Shown: positions 36,483-46,113 of the stretch, piece after piece
Layout of the letters: each line of letters starts with the position of its first letter
Numbering within the stretch: position 1 is the first letter of the stretch
From: Corallococcus sp. EGB
GTDB taxonomy: Bacteria > Myxococcota > Myxococcia > Myxococcales > Myxococcaceae
DNA: 64,000 bases
Direction: 5' to 3'
NCBI RefSeq assembly: GCF_019968905.1
Contig: NZ_CP079946.1
Coordinates: 7,847,356-7,911,355 of the forward strand
Notes under the pieces: generated by a model
Database searches by the model: none
What the model was told of the DNA's origin: nothing
The model's input: the letters and a program-made list of their open reading frames with translations, nothing else
Made by a program: the position numbers and the translations under genes

Positions 36483-37079
36483 ATGAACACACGCGCGCCC
36501 CAGGTGGTCCTCGTCCGTCACGGTGAGACGGAGTGGAGCCGCAGCAGTCAGCACACCGGCCGCACGGACCTGCCGCTGCTGGAAGAAGGCCGCCGGATGG
36601 CGGAGCGGCTCCGCGCGCCGCTGAGCAAGTGGCGCTTCGCCGCCGTGTGGACCAGCCCGCTGACGCGCGCACTGGAGACGTGCGTGCTCGCGGGCTACGG
36701 CGACGTGGCCCGGAAGAAGGACGACCTGAGGGAGTTCGACTACGGCGACTACGAGGGGCGCACCGGCGCGGACATCCGCACCACGCGCCCGGGCTGGACG
36801 CTGTGGAAGGACGGCGTCCCCAACGGCGAGACCATGGAGGAGGTGGGCGCCCGCGCGGACCGCATCATCGCGGAGGCGCGAGCCCTCCAGGACGACGTGC
36901 TCCTCTTCTCCCACGGGCACATGCTGCGCATCCTCGCCTCGCGCTGGCTGGGCCTGCCCCCGGACGGAGGCAGGCTCTTCCACCTGGGCACGGCGTCCAT
37001 CAGCGTGCTGGGCTCCGAGGCCGGCGGCAGCCAGCCGGTCCTCGTGAGCTGGAACGACACCACGCACCTGACGGACTGA
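36483..37079 (+). CDS. Histidine phosphatase family protein (phosphoglycerate mutase-like)
   Basis: A 198-residue protein of the histidine phosphatase superfamily. The catalytic RHGE motif is in VVLVRHGETEWS, followed by the TSPLTRALET substrate motif, the acid/base glutamate in GETMEEVGARAD, and the second catalytic histidine in LFSHGHMLRI. Candidate substrates range from sugar phosphates to cobalamin or nucleotide precursors and cannot be told apart here. It ends 6 bases from the convergent trpG. Confidence 0.87.
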   Translation: MNTRAPQVVLVRHGETEWSRSSQHTGRTDLPLLEEGRRMAERLRAPLSKWRFAAVWTSPLTRALETCVLAGYGDVARKKDDLREFDYGDYEGRTGADIRTTRPGWTLWKDGVPNGETMEEVGARADRIIAEARALQDDVLLFSHGHMLRILASRWLGLPPDGGRLFHLGTASISVLGSEAGGSQPVLVSWNDTTHLTD

Positions 37080-37085
37080 CGTCCG

Positions 37086-37649
37086 CTACAGCTTCCCCTC
37101 CAGGAAGTTGCGCACCAGCGACGGGCCCTCCGGCGTGAGCACGCTCTCCGGATGGAACTGCAGGCCCACCACCGGACGCGACCGGTGGCGCAGCGCCATC
37201 ACCAGGCCATCCTGGCTCCACGCCGTGGCCTCCAGCTCCGAGGGCATGGAGTCCGCGGCCACCACCAGCGAGTGGTAGCGCGCCGCCTGGAAGCCCTGCT
37301 TCACGCCCGTAAAGACGCCGGTGCCGCCGTGGCGGATGTGGGCGGCCTTGCCATGCACCGGCTCCGGCGCGCGCACCACCCGCCCGCCGAACGCCGCGCC
37401 AATGGACTGGTGCCCCAGGCACACGCCCAGCACCGGCACGCGAGACTGGGAGATGGCCGCCACGCTCACCCCGGCCTCGTGCGGCGTGCACGGCCCCGGG
37501 GATACCACCAGGTGCGACGCGCCCGACGCCGCGATGCCCGCGACATCCAGCGCGTCGTTGCGCACCACCTTCACCTCCGCGCCCAGCGTGTAGAGCAGCT
37601 GCACCAGGTTGAAGGTGAACGAGTCGTAGTTGTCGATGACGAGGATCAC
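37086..37649 (-). CDS. trpG: Anthranilate synthase component II (glutamine amidotransferase)
   Basis: Supplies ammonia from glutamine to TrpE. The 187-residue class I amidotransferase has NYDSFTFN, the catalytic cysteine in LGVCLGHQSIG, and the His/Glu pair in LQFHPESVLT. The start is GTG 37649: GGAGG lies about five bases upstream, and it overlaps the trpE stop (GTGA). It could also serve p-aminobenzoate synthase (PabA), as in other bacteria with one shared subunit. Confidence 0.95.
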   Translation of the reverse strand: MILVIDNYDSFTFNLVQLLYTLGAEVKVVRNDALDVAGIAASGASHLVVSPGPCTPHEAGVSVAAISQSRVPVLGVCLGHQSIGAAFGGRVVRAPEPVHGKAAHIRHGGTGVFTGVKQGFQAARYHSLVVAADSMPSELEATAWSQDGLVMALRHRSRPVVGLQFHPESVLTPEGPSLVRNFLEGKL

Positions 37650-39142
37650 CGCCCACCTCCTTCGCGAGCCAGGCGCAGCGCGGCGGCCATGGCGCCCGCC
37701 TTGGCCTCCGTCTCGTCCGCTTCCTTCATGGGGTCCGAGTCCGCCACCAGCCCCGCGCCGGCGGTCCACATCGTGCGGTCGCCGTCCACGAAGAAGGTGC
37801 GCAGCGCGATGGCCACGTCCAGCGTGCCGCAGAAGGACAGGTAGCCCACCGCGCCGGCATAGGGCCCGCGCCGCATGGGCTCCAGCTCGTCGATGATCTG
37901 CATCGCGCGGATCTTGGGGGCCCCGGACACGGTGCCCGCGGGGAAGGTGCTCGCCAGGGCGTCCAGCGCGTCGAAGCGCGTGGTGTCCAGCTTGCCGCGC
38001 ACCTGGGACACGATGTGCATCACGTGGCTGTAGCGCTCGATGATCATCAGGTCCTCGATGCGCACCGTGCCCGGCGCGGCCACGCGGCCCACGTCGTTGC
38101 GCCCCAGGTCCACCAGCATGATGTGCTCGGCGCGCTCCTTCTCGTCCGCGAGCAGCTCCTTCTCCAGCCGCAGGTCCTCGGCCTCGGAGCCGCCCCGGCG
38201 GCGCGTGCCCGCGATGGGCCGCACCACCACGTCCCCGTCGCGCACCTGCACCAGCAGCTCCGGTGATGCGCCCACCAGCGCTCTCGCCTCGCCCAGGTCC
38301 ACCAGGAAGAGGTACGGCGACGGGTTGACGCGCCGGAGCGCGCGGTAGAGCGACAGCGGGGGGATGGCGCCCTTCGCCTCGAACCTGCGCGCGAGCACCG
38401 CCTGGAAGCAGTCACCCGCGCGCACGTACTCCTTCACCTTGTCCACCGCCCGGGCATAGCCCTCGCGATCCCAGCACGCGACGGGGGCCGGCGCGTTCTT
38501 CTGCGCGGGCGCGGCCGCGTAGGCCTCCGGCGGCAGCGGACGTCGCAGCTTGTCCGCCAACGCCTCCGCTCGCCCCTCCGCGTCCTTCAGCGCCGCCGCG
38601 ACGCTGCCGTGCAGCGCGGGCCGCGCGATGGCGATGGCCTTGAGCGTCTGGGTGCGCGTGTCGTGGGTGACGAAGTCCTCGGCCACGAGCCACTCGGAGT
38701 CCGGGAAGCCCGTGTCGCGCGGGTGGCGGTCCGGCACGCTCGGCTCGAACCACGACGTGGCGTTGTAGCCCAGGTAGCCCACGAGCCCGCCCAGGAAGGG
38801 CGCCTCGCCCGGCAGCGTCGCCACGGACAGCTCACGCCACAACGTGCGCAGCACGTCCAGCGGCCGGCCCTCGCGGCGCTCCTCGTGCGAGCCGCGCCAC
38901 AACGTGAGCCCGTCCCGGTCCAGCCGCACGCGGCCCGCCGGGTTCACGCCCACGTGGCTGTAGCGCCCGAAGCGCTCGCCGCCGTAGCACGACTCGAGGA
39001 TGAAGCCGCGGCTCCCACCGCCCAGCTTCAGGTATGCCGACAGCGGCGTGTCCAGGTCCGCCGGCAACTCCACCGACACCGGCACCGCCTGACCCGCTTC
39101 CGCGCGCTGCCGGTAGGCTGCCTTCCGCTCCTGCGCATCCAT
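37646..39142 (-). CDS. trpE: Anthranilate synthase component I
   Basis: Converts chorismate to anthranilate with ammonia from TrpG; first committed step to tryptophan. The 498-residue chorismate-binding protein contains the N-terminal feedback-type region (LESCYGGERFGRYSHVG), RPIAGTRRRG, DLGRNDVGRVA, MHIVSQVRGKL, FPAGTVSGAPKIRAM and GAVGYLSF. It is coupled to trpG and lies on the opposite strand from aroF-trpDCFBA, so the tryptophan genes form two units. The 72-base gap upstream holds two small hairpins (39171-39192 and 39192-39207) but no Trp-rich leader peptide. Confidence 0.96.
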   Translation of the reverse strand: MDAQERKAAYRQRAEAGQAVPVSVELPADLDTPLSAYLKLGGGSRGFILESCYGGERFGRYSHVGVNPAGRVRLDRDGLTLWRGSHEERREGRPLDVLRTLWRELSVATLPGEAPFLGGLVGYLGYNATSWFEPSVPDRHPRDTGFPDSEWLVAEDFVTHDTRTQTLKAIAIARPALHGSVAAALKDAEGRAEALADKLRRPLPPEAYAAAPAQKNAPAPVACWDREGYARAVDKVKEYVRAGDCFQAVLARRFEAKGAIPPLSLYRALRRVNPSPYLFLVDLGEARALVGASPELLVQVRDGDVVVRPIAGTRRRGGSEAEDLRLEKELLADEKERAEHIMLVDLGRNDVGRVAAPGTVRIEDLMIIERYSHVMHIVSQVRGKLDTTRFDALDALASTFPAGTVSGAPKIRAMQIIDELEPMRRGPYAGAVGYLSFCGTLDVAIALRTFFVDGDRTMWTAGAGLVADSDPMKEADETEAKAGAMAAALRLAREGGGR

Positions 39143-39214
39143 GGTCGATTGCCCTGAGCCCCTCTTCCATCACCCGGAGGGGCGCCCGGGTGCCCGGCCT
39201 TCCGGGCCCTGCAC

Positions 39215-40117
39215 CTACGGCTTCGCGACGTTCTTCGCCTGGGCGAACACGCCGTCCTTCCACTGATAGACCTCGCGCTCCGTAACCGTCTGGGGCTTGC
39301 CTTCTTCCTCTTCCTCGACGTTCGTGCGCACCACCAGCGCGCGCTTCGCGGCCGCCTGGAAGGAGACCTTGAACGTGCTCTCGTTCGGAGGATCCATCAG
39401 CCCGCCCAGCTCCAGCGCCAGCTTCGCCCTGCCCAGCACGCCCGGCTTCCCGTTCGCCCCGGTGTAGCTCACGTAGGACGTGACGAAGTCGCCACAGCGC
39501 TCCGGCGCGGAGTCCAGCCGCAGCAGCGTCACGCCCGCCTCCTTCGCGGGCACCAGCTTCACCGTCACCGGCCCTCCCTGGCCGCCGCCATACACCGTGG
39601 ACGCCACCGCCACGTCCACGCTGCTCACGCGGCGGGGCGGCTTCACGTTCGGTTCCAGCACGCGCACGCGCGCCTTGAACTCGTTGCTCATCACCACCGT
39701 GGCCACTTCCAGCTCGCCATCGCCGTCCAGGTCGGCCTCGAAGCGGAACGGCGTGAGCGTGTTGCCGAAGACCCAACCGGTGACCGGGGCCGCGCCCTTC
39801 GCGTCCACGGCGGACACCTGGTACCAGGTGTTGACGTAGTCGCCGACCTTCGCGCGCGCCCCCGCCTTCAGCACCTTCACGGGAGTGCCCAGCATCAGCG
39901 TCCGCACCACGGACCCGTCCGCCGCCGCGCTCGCGCGCAGGTTGGCTTCGTCCACGCCCATGTAGACCGTCTGCCCCGCCGTGAAGGCGGTGAACTCGAA
40001 GGACGCCGGATCCGGCGCGCCCTCCTCCGCCATGGGCGCGCTGTATTCGAGCACGGCGTCCGAAGCCGGAGCGGACTGTGCCAGGGTGAGGGACACAAGG
40101 AGCGCGGACGTCATCAT
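39215..40117 (-). CDS. Secreted protein with an SH3-like domain
   Basis: A 300-residue exported protein of unknown function. It has a short signal peptide (MMTSALLVSLTLAQSA), then an SH3b-like segment (about 55-120: VDEANLRASAAADGSVVRTL, GDYVNTWYQVSAVD, TGWVFGN) of the kind that binds cell-wall peptides. The rest contains DLDGDGELE (calcium-loop-like) followed by predicted beta-strands. Two ATGs in tandem (40117, 40114) are equally possible starts. It is upstream of trpE on the same strand and divergent from the repair operon. Confidence 0.75.
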   Translation of the reverse strand: MMTSALLVSLTLAQSAPASDAVLEYSAPMAEEGAPDPASFEFTAFTAGQTVYMGVDEANLRASAAADGSVVRTLMLGTPVKVLKAGARAKVGDYVNTWYQVSAVDAKGAAPVTGWVFGNTLTPFRFEADLDGDGELEVATVVMSNEFKARVRVLEPNVKPPRRVSSVDVAVASTVYGGGQGGPVTVKLVPAKEAGVTLLRLDSAPERCGDFVTSYVSYTGANGKPGVLGRAKLALELGGLMDPPNESTFKVSFQAAAKRALVVRTNVEEEEEGKPQTVTEREVYQWKDGVFAQAKNVAKP

Positions 40118-40319
40118 CGCGGAAGGGTCCGAGGTGGAGGGGTTGACGGGTTTATCCCCTGTCCACGGCCACCATCCAAGGGGCCCTCCGGTCGCTGGCG
40201 CCGTCGTTTGGACCGCAAGCAGGGCCAGGACGGACGCCCGCCCCCTTGTCAGCGGAGCGCGCCCGTCGCTCCGGCCGTGAGTGGCTCCGGTCGCAAGGCC
40301 TCGTTACCTCTAGAGGACC

Positions 40320-41342
40320 GTGGCCACCGCGACCCACCAGGAACGAACGCCGCTGGTTTCCGTGACGCCGCGGGGGCTGTATTGCGAGGCGGGGAACTTC
40401 CACATCGACCCCTGGCGCCCGGTGGAGCGGGCGCTCGTCACGCACGCGCATGGTGACCACGCCCGCAGCGGCAGCCAGCGCTACCTGGGAGCCGCGCCTG
40501 GCCGAGGCCTGTTGCAGCGCCGGTTGGGCGCGGACGCGGTCATCGACACGCTGGAGTACGGCGAGGCGCTGAGGGTGGGCGACACCACCGTGAGCTTCCA
40601 CCCGGCGGGCCACGTGCTGGGCAGCGCGCAGATCCGCGTCGAGCACCGGGGCGAGGTCTGGGTCATCTCCGGCGACTACAAGCGCACGCCGGACCCCACG
40701 TGCGCGCCCTTCGAAGTGGTGCGCTGCCACACCTTCATCACCGAGGCGACGTTCGGCCTGCCCATCTACCGCTGGGATGATCCGCGCCTCGTGGCGCAGG
40801 ACATCCTGCGCTGGTGGGACGCGAACCGCGAAGCGGGGCGCTCCGCGGTGCTGTTCTGCTACGCGCTGGGCAAGGCGCAGCGGCTGCTGGCGGAGCTGGG
40901 AAGGCTGACGGACCGGCCGGCCTACGTGCACGGCGCGGTGAACGGGCTCGTCACGGCGTACCGGGAAGCGGGCATCGCGATGCTGCCCACGCAGCTGGTG
41001 TCGGAGACGGAGAAGGGCATGTCCTTCGCGGGCGCGCTGGTGCTGGCGCCGCCGAGCGCGGCCGGCTCCACGTGGATGCGCCGCTTCGGTGAAGCGGAGA
41101 CGGGCTTCGCGTCGGGGTGGATGCGCGTGCGAGGCAACCGGCGCCGCCGCGGCCACGACCGGGGCTTCGTGCTCTCCGACCACGCGGACTGGCCGGACCT
41201 CCTGCGCACGGTGGCGGACACACGCGCGGAGAAGGTGCTCGTCACGCACGGCTACACCGACCCCTTGTCGCGCTACCTGCGGGAGCGGGGCGTGGATGCC
41301 TCGCCGCTCGCCACGCCCTTCGAGGGCGAAGCGGAGGACTGA
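40320..41342 (+). CDS. Ligase-associated metallo-beta-lactamase-fold DNA exonuclease
   Basis: A 340-residue nuclease of the CPSF/SNM1-like metallo-beta-lactamase fold. Metal motif THAHGDHARSGS (H42, H44, D46, H47), then HPAGHVLGSAQI, SGDYKRTPDP and SDHADWPDLL. In many bacteria this exonuclease is encoded with an ATP-dependent ligase and an Lhr-like helicase as a DNA-repair set, and the same order is seen here. The start is GTG 40320, very close to AGAGGA. The gene opens the operon, 3 bases before the ligase start. Confidence 0.93.
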   Translation: MATATHQERTPLVSVTPRGLYCEAGNFHIDPWRPVERALVTHAHGDHARSGSQRYLGAAPGRGLLQRRLGADAVIDTLEYGEALRVGDTTVSFHPAGHVLGSAQIRVEHRGEVWVISGDYKRTPDPTCAPFEVVRCHTFITEATFGLPIYRWDDPRLVAQDILRWWDANREAGRSAVLFCYALGKAQRLLAELGRLTDRPAYVHGAVNGLVTAYREAGIAMLPTQLVSETEKGMSFAGALVLAPPSAAGSTWMRRFGEAETGFASGWMRVRGNRRRRGHDRGFVLSDHADWPDLLRTVADTRAEKVLVTHGYTDPLSRYLRERGVDASPLATPFEGEAED

Positions 41343-41345
41343 TCC

Positions 41346-42944
41346 GTGCGAGCACTGGCCGACCTCTACGACACGCTCGACCAGACGACCTCCACCAACG
41401 CGAAGGTGGAGGCGATGGCGCGCTACTTCCGCACGACGCCGCCGGAGGACGCCGCCTGGGGCCTGTTCTTCCTCACGGGCCAGAAGCTCAAGCGGCTGCT
41501 CACGTCGAAGCTGCTGGTGGGCTGGACGCAGGAGCTGACGGGCATCCCGGACTGGCTCTTCGCCGAGGTCTACGCGTCGGTGGGAGACCTGGCGGAGGTG
41601 ATCGCCCTGCTGCTCGACGGAGCGAACCTCCCGCCCGAGCACGCCGAGGAGATTCCCCTCTCACGCTGGCTGGAAGAGCGCCTGTTGCCCCTGCGGGGTC
41701 TGGACGCAACAGCGCAGCGCGAGCGCGTGGTGGGCTGGTGGAGGTCCATGCCCCGCCGAGAGCTCTTCCTGCTCAACAAGATGCTCACCGGCGAGTTGCG
41801 AGTGGGCGTGTCCAACACGCTGGTGGTGCGCGCCATCGCGCAGGTCACGGGCCTGCCGGCGCCCAGCGTGGCGCACCGGCTGATGGGCACGTGGACACCG
41901 ACGAAGGCGTTCTTCGAACGGCTCGTGGCACCGGACGTGGCGGACGGGCACGTGTCGCGCCCCTATCCGTACTACCTCGCCTCCCCGCTGGAGCAGCCCG
42001 CGGAGTCGCTGGGCGAATTGAAGGCCTGGCTCGTCGAGTGGAAGTGGGACGGCATCCGGGGCCAGCTGATCCGCCGCCAGGGTGACGTGTTCCTCTGGAG
42101 CCGCGGCGAGGAGCTGATCACCGAACGTTTCCCTGAGATCACCGAGGCCGCCCGGGTCCTACCCGAGGGCACGGTGCTCGACGGCGAGGTGATGGCCTAC
42201 GAGGACGGCGTCCCCCTGCCCTTCGCCCGGCTCCAGCGCCGCATTGGCAGACAGAAGCTCACGCCCAGGGTGCTGGCGGAGGCCCCCGCCGCGTTCGTCG
42301 TCTACGACCTGCTGGAGCAGGACGGGAAGGACGTGCGCGAGCTTCCCCTGCGCGAGCGCCGCGCCAGGCTGGAGTCCCTGCTCAAGGAGCATCCGCGCTT
42401 TCCCATCTCGCCAGCGGTGACGGCGCCGTCGTGGGAGGCCCTGGCGGAGCTCCGCCAGGAGTCGCGGACGCGCAACGTCGAGGGCCTGATGATCAAGCGC
42501 CTCGACTCCGTGTACCAGACGGGGCGCAAGCGCGGCGACTGGTGGAAGTGGAAGATCGACCCATACACGGTGGACGCGGTGCTGCTCTACGCGCACCCGG
42601 GCCACGGCCGGCGCTCGTCGCTCTACACGGACTACACCTTCGCGGTGTGGAACGGCGAGGACCTGCTCCCGGTGACGAAGGCCTACTCCGGCCTCACCGA
42701 TGAAGAGATTGGCCGGCTGGACCGGTGGATCCGGGCCCACACGCGGGAGAAGTTCGGCCCGGTGCGCTCGGTGGATCCGGAGCAGGTGTTCGAGCTGCAC
42801 TTCGAAGCCATCGCCCCCTCTCCACGACACAAGTCAGGCATCGCCCTGCGCTTCCCCCGCATCGCGCGCTGGCGAGCGGACAAGACCGCCAGGGACGCGG
42901 ACACGCTCGATTCACTGAAGGGGCTGCTCCATGCAGCCCACTAG
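41346..42944 (+). CDS. ATP-dependent DNA ligase (repair-operon type)
   Basis: A 532-residue ligase with an N-terminal DNA-binding domain (about 1-200), an adenylation domain and an OB-fold domain. The nucleophilic lysine is K233 in EWKWDGIRGQ; further nucleotidyltransferase motifs are LWSRGEELIT, LDGEVMAY, GLMIKRLDS and WWKWKIDPYTVD. It seals nicks using ATP and differs from the replicative NAD-dependent LigA. Start GTG 41346 has GGAGG eight bases upstream. It overlaps the helicase gene by 14 bases. Confidence 0.95.
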   Translation: MRALADLYDTLDQTTSTNAKVEAMARYFRTTPPEDAAWGLFFLTGQKLKRLLTSKLLVGWTQELTGIPDWLFAEVYASVGDLAEVIALLLDGANLPPEHAEEIPLSRWLEERLLPLRGLDATAQRERVVGWWRSMPRRELFLLNKMLTGELRVGVSNTLVVRAIAQVTGLPAPSVAHRLMGTWTPTKAFFERLVAPDVADGHVSRPYPYYLASPLEQPAESLGELKAWLVEWKWDGIRGQLIRRQGDVFLWSRGEELITERFPEITEAARVLPEGTVLDGEVMAYEDGVPLPFARLQRRIGRQKLTPRVLAEAPAAFVVYDLLEQDGKDVRELPLRERRARLESLLKEHPRFPISPAVTAPSWEALAELRQESRTRNVEGLMIKRLDSVYQTGRKRGDWWKWKIDPYTVDAVLLYAHPGHGRRSSLYTDYTFAVWNGEDLLPVTKAYSGLTDEEIGRLDRWIRAHTREKFGPVRSVDPEQVFELHFEAIAPSPRHKSGIALRFPRIARWRADKTARDADTLDSLKGLLHAAH

Positions 42945-45486
42945 GACCCGCCGCAATCGCATGCGCGGCAAGCACGCGCCAGAGAAGCAGGCCGAGACGC
43001 CCAGGCGCCCCCGCGCGAAACAACCCGCGCCCCGAAGCCCTTCGCCCTACAAAGGCACGCCGCTGGAGCAACTCCGCCAGTGGTTCGCCGCCAGGGGCTG
43101 GACGCCCTACCCCTTCCAGGAGGAGGCGTGGGCGGCCTACGCGCGAGGAGACAGCGGCCTCATCCACGTGCCCACCGGCGCGGGAAAGACCTACGCCGCC
43201 TATCTCGGCCCGCTCGCGGACGTGGCGGAGCGCAACGCCAAGGGCCTCCAGATCCTCTACCTCACGCCGCTGCGAGCCGTGTCGCGCGATGTGGAACAGG
43301 CCCTGCGCGAACCGCTGATGGCCCTGGACGCGGACCTGGAGGTGGAGAGCCGCACGGGTGACACGTCCTCCTCCGTCAGACAAAGACAGCGCGAGCGCCT
43401 GCCTCAAGTCCTCATCACCACGCCAGAGTCCCTGTCACTGCTGCTGACGCAGGAGCAGGCGGCGGAGAACTTCGCCTCGCTGCGCGCGGTCATCGTGGAT
43501 GAGTGGCACGAACTGCTCGCCTCCAAGCGAGGAACCCAGGTGGAGCTGGCCCTGGCCCGCCTGCGCCACTTCGCGCCGGGCCTGCGCATCTGGGCGCTGT
43601 CCGCCACACTCGCCAACCTGGACGAGGCCGCGCGCACGGCCGTGGGCACGGACCGCGAGCCCACGCGGGTGTGCGCGGACCTCCAGCGCCCGGTGGACGT
43701 GGAGACGCTGCTGCCAGCGGAGGTGGACACCTTCCCCTGGGCCGGACACCTGGGCTTCTCCATGTTGCCGCGCGTGGCGGACTGGCTGGATCCGACGCAG
43801 TCCACGCTCCTCTTCACCAACACCCGCTCCCAGGCGGAGCGCTGGTTCGAAGGCCTGCGCCATCTGCGCCCGGAGTGGGAACACCTGCTCGCGCTGCACC
43901 ACGGCTCCATCGACCGCGAGGAGCGCGAGCGCGTGGAGGGAGGCCTCAAGGACGGGAGCCTGCGCCTCGTCGTGTGCACGTCCTCATTGGACCTGGGCGT
44001 GGACTTCGGCCCGGTGGAGCGCGTCGTCCAGATAGGAAGTCCCAAGGGCATCGGTCGCACGCTCCAGCGGGCAGGCCGCAGCGCGCACCGGCCCGGCGCC
44101 ACCTGCCGCATCCTCTTCGTCCCCACGCACGCGCTGGAGCTCGTGGAGATGGCCGCCGCGAGGGACGCCCTCGCGCGCCGCGAGGTGGAGCCACGCACGC
44201 CGCTGTCCAAGCCGCTCGATGTGTTGGCCCAGCACCTGGTGACGTGCGCGCTGGGAGGCGGCTTCACCCGCGAGGCCCTGCGCGAAGAGGTCCGCACCGC
44301 CACGAGCTACGCATCGCTCACCGACGAGGAGTTCGACTGGGCGCTCACCCTCGTGCGCGAAGGCGGCCCCACGCTGCGCGCCTACCCGGAGTTCCGCCGC
44401 GTCGTGGAGGTGGACGGCCGCTTCCGCGTGCCCGACGCGCGCCTCGCCCGGCTGCACCGGCTCCACATCGGCACCATCACCTCGGACGCCTCCGTCCAGC
44501 TGCGCTACTGGAGCGGCGGCACCCTGGGCACGGTGGAGGAGTCCTACGTCAGCCGCCTGAAGCCCGGGGACACCTTCCTCTTCGCGGGGCGCCGTCTGGA
44601 GTTCAGCCGCTTCAAGGACATGACGGCCTACGTGAGGCCCGCGAAGGCCAGGGCCACGCAAACACCCCGCTGGGGCGGCAGCCGCCTGCCCCTGTCCACG
44701 TCGCTCGCGGCCGCGATGCGCCGCACGCTGGAGTCCGCGCGCCAGGGCGACGTCACCCGCGACGAGGTCGCCGCCGCGTGGCCCATCCTCGACGCACAGG
44801 CCCGCCTGTCGCGCATCCCCGGCGACGGCCGCTGCCTGGCGGAGGTCTGCCGCACGCGGGACGGCCACCACCTCTTCCTCTATCCCTTCGAAGGAAGGCT
44901 GGTGCACGAAGGCCTGGCGGCGCTCCTCGCCCTGCGCCTCACGCGCCTCCAGAAAGCCACCTTCAGCCTGTCCGTGAACGACTACGGCCTGGAGCTGCTC
45001 ACCCCCACGCCCTTCCCCTTCGAGGAGGCGCTGCGCCCCGCCCTCTTCACCCGCGAGCACCTGGAGGAGGACATCCTGGAGAGCGTGAACCTGAGCGAGC
45101 TCGCGCGCCGCCAGTTCCGGGACATCGCTCGCGTGGCCGGGCTGGTGATGCCGGGCCTGCCCGGGGCGCGCAAGTCCACCCGCCAGGTGCAGGCCAGCGC
45201 CGCGCTCCTCCATGACGTCTTCGTCAAGTACGACCCGGACAACCTCCTCCTGCGCCAGGCGCGCCGCGAGGTCCTGGAACACCAGTTCGAACAGGGCCGG
45301 CTCACCCGCACCCTGGAGCGCCTGGAGGCCCACCCCGTGGAGGTCGTCCACGTGAACCGGCCCTCGCCGCTGGGCTTCCCCCTGGTCGTCGAGCGCATCA
45401 GCGCGAGCGTCTCCAACGAGTCCCTGCTGGACCGCGTGCAACGCCTCAAGGAGCGATGGTCCCAGGCCGATGCCAGACCCGCGTAG
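42931..45486 (+). CDS. Ligase-associated DExH-box helicase (Lhr family)
   Basis: An 851-residue superfamily 2 helicase. After a basic N-terminal tail of about 40 residues come the Q-motif region, Walker A PTGAGKT (81-87), DEWH (190-193), LSATL, TSSLDLGVDFG and QRAGRSAHRPG, then an Lhr-type winged-helix/core C-terminal part. It is the shorter Lhr-core form rather than the very long E. coli Lhr. Genome context groups it with the exonuclease, ligase and phosphoesterase; it overlaps both neighbours (14 and 31 bases). Confidence 0.95.
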   Translation: MQPTRTRRNRMRGKHAPEKQAETPRRPRAKQPAPRSPSPYKGTPLEQLRQWFAARGWTPYPFQEEAWAAYARGDSGLIHVPTGAGKTYAAYLGPLADVAERNAKGLQILYLTPLRAVSRDVEQALREPLMALDADLEVESRTGDTSSSVRQRQRERLPQVLITTPESLSLLLTQEQAAENFASLRAVIVDEWHELLASKRGTQVELALARLRHFAPGLRIWALSATLANLDEAARTAVGTDREPTRVCADLQRPVDVETLLPAEVDTFPWAGHLGFSMLPRVADWLDPTQSTLLFTNTRSQAERWFEGLRHLRPEWEHLLALHHGSIDREERERVEGGLKDGSLRLVVCTSSLDLGVDFGPVERVVQIGSPKGIGRTLQRAGRSAHRPGATCRILFVPTHALELVEMAAARDALARREVEPRTPLSKPLDVLAQHLVTCALGGGFTREALREEVRTATSYASLTDEEFDWALTLVREGGPTLRAYPEFRRVVEVDGRFRVPDARLARLHRLHIGTITSDASVQLRYWSGGTLGTVEESYVSRLKPGDTFLFAGRRLEFSRFKDMTAYVRPAKARATQTPRWGGSRLPLSTSLAAAMRRTLESARQGDVTRDEVAAAWPILDAQARLSRIPGDGRCLAEVCRTRDGHHLFLYPFEGRLVHEGLAALLALRLTRLQKATFSLSVNDYGLELLTPTPFPFEEALRPALFTREHLEEDILESVNLSELARRQFRDIARVAGLVMPGLPGARKSTRQVQASAALLHDVFVKYDPDNLLLRQARREVLEHQFEQGRLTRTLERLEAHPVEVVHVNRPSPLGFPLVVERISASVSNESLLDRVQRLKERWSQADARPA

Positions 45487-46109
45487 CCGACGCGGAGGTC
45501 GAGCTGCTCCCGGAACGGGCCTTGCACTGGCCCGAGGCCGGCGTGCTCGCCGTGGCCGACCTGCACTGGGGCAAGACGGAGTCCTTCCAGCAGCACGGCA
45601 TCCCCCTCCCCCTGGGGGTCCTGGAGGATGACCTGGCCCGCCTCTCCGCGGCCCTCACCGCCACCGGGGCCCGGCGTCTGCTCCTGGTGGGGGACCTGGT
45701 GCACTCGCGGCAGGGGCTCACCGCGGACGTCATCAGCCGCGTGAATACCTGGCGCGAAACACATGCTTCACTAGAAGTCATGCTGATACGCGGCAACCAC
45801 GACCGCCACGTCCGGAGCCTTCCCCCCACGTGGCGCATGGAGGACCGCGCGGAGGCGTTGGACGAAGGCCCGTTCCGCTTCGCCCACCATCCGGAGCCCG
45901 CCGCCGGGCGCTACGTCTGGGCCGGGCACCTCCACCCCATGGTGCGGCTGACCGGCGGAGCGGACCGGCTGCGGCTGCCCTGCTTCCACCTGGGTCCCGG
46001 GGTGGGCGTCCTGCCCGCGTTCAGCGCCTTCACCGGCGGGGTGGACGTGCGGCGGGGGCGCAAGGACCGCGTCTACGCGGTCGCGGGCACCGCGGTGGTG
46101 GAGGTCTAG
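45456..46109 (+). CDS. pdeM: Ligase-associated DNA damage response endonuclease PdeM
   Basis: A 217-residue calcineurin-like metallophosphoesterase. Motifs: ADLHWGK (D35, H37), VGDLVHSR (D80), RGNHD (112-116) and WAGHLHPMV. It matches the PdeM component that accompanies the Lhr/exonuclease/ligase set and is thought to cut damaged DNA. The start lies 31 bases inside the end of the helicase gene, so expression is coupled. Confidence 0.92.
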   Translation: MVPGRCQTRVADAEVELLPERALHWPEAGVLAVADLHWGKTESFQQHGIPLPLGVLEDDLARLSAALTATGARRLLLVGDLVHSRQGLTADVISRVNTWRETHASLEVMLIRGNHDRHVRSLPPTWRMEDRAEALDEGPFRFAHHPEPAAGRYVWAGHLHPMVRLTGGADRLRLPCFHLGPGVGVLPAFSAFTGGVDVRRGRKDRVYAVAGTAVVEV

Positions 46110-46113
46110 CACC

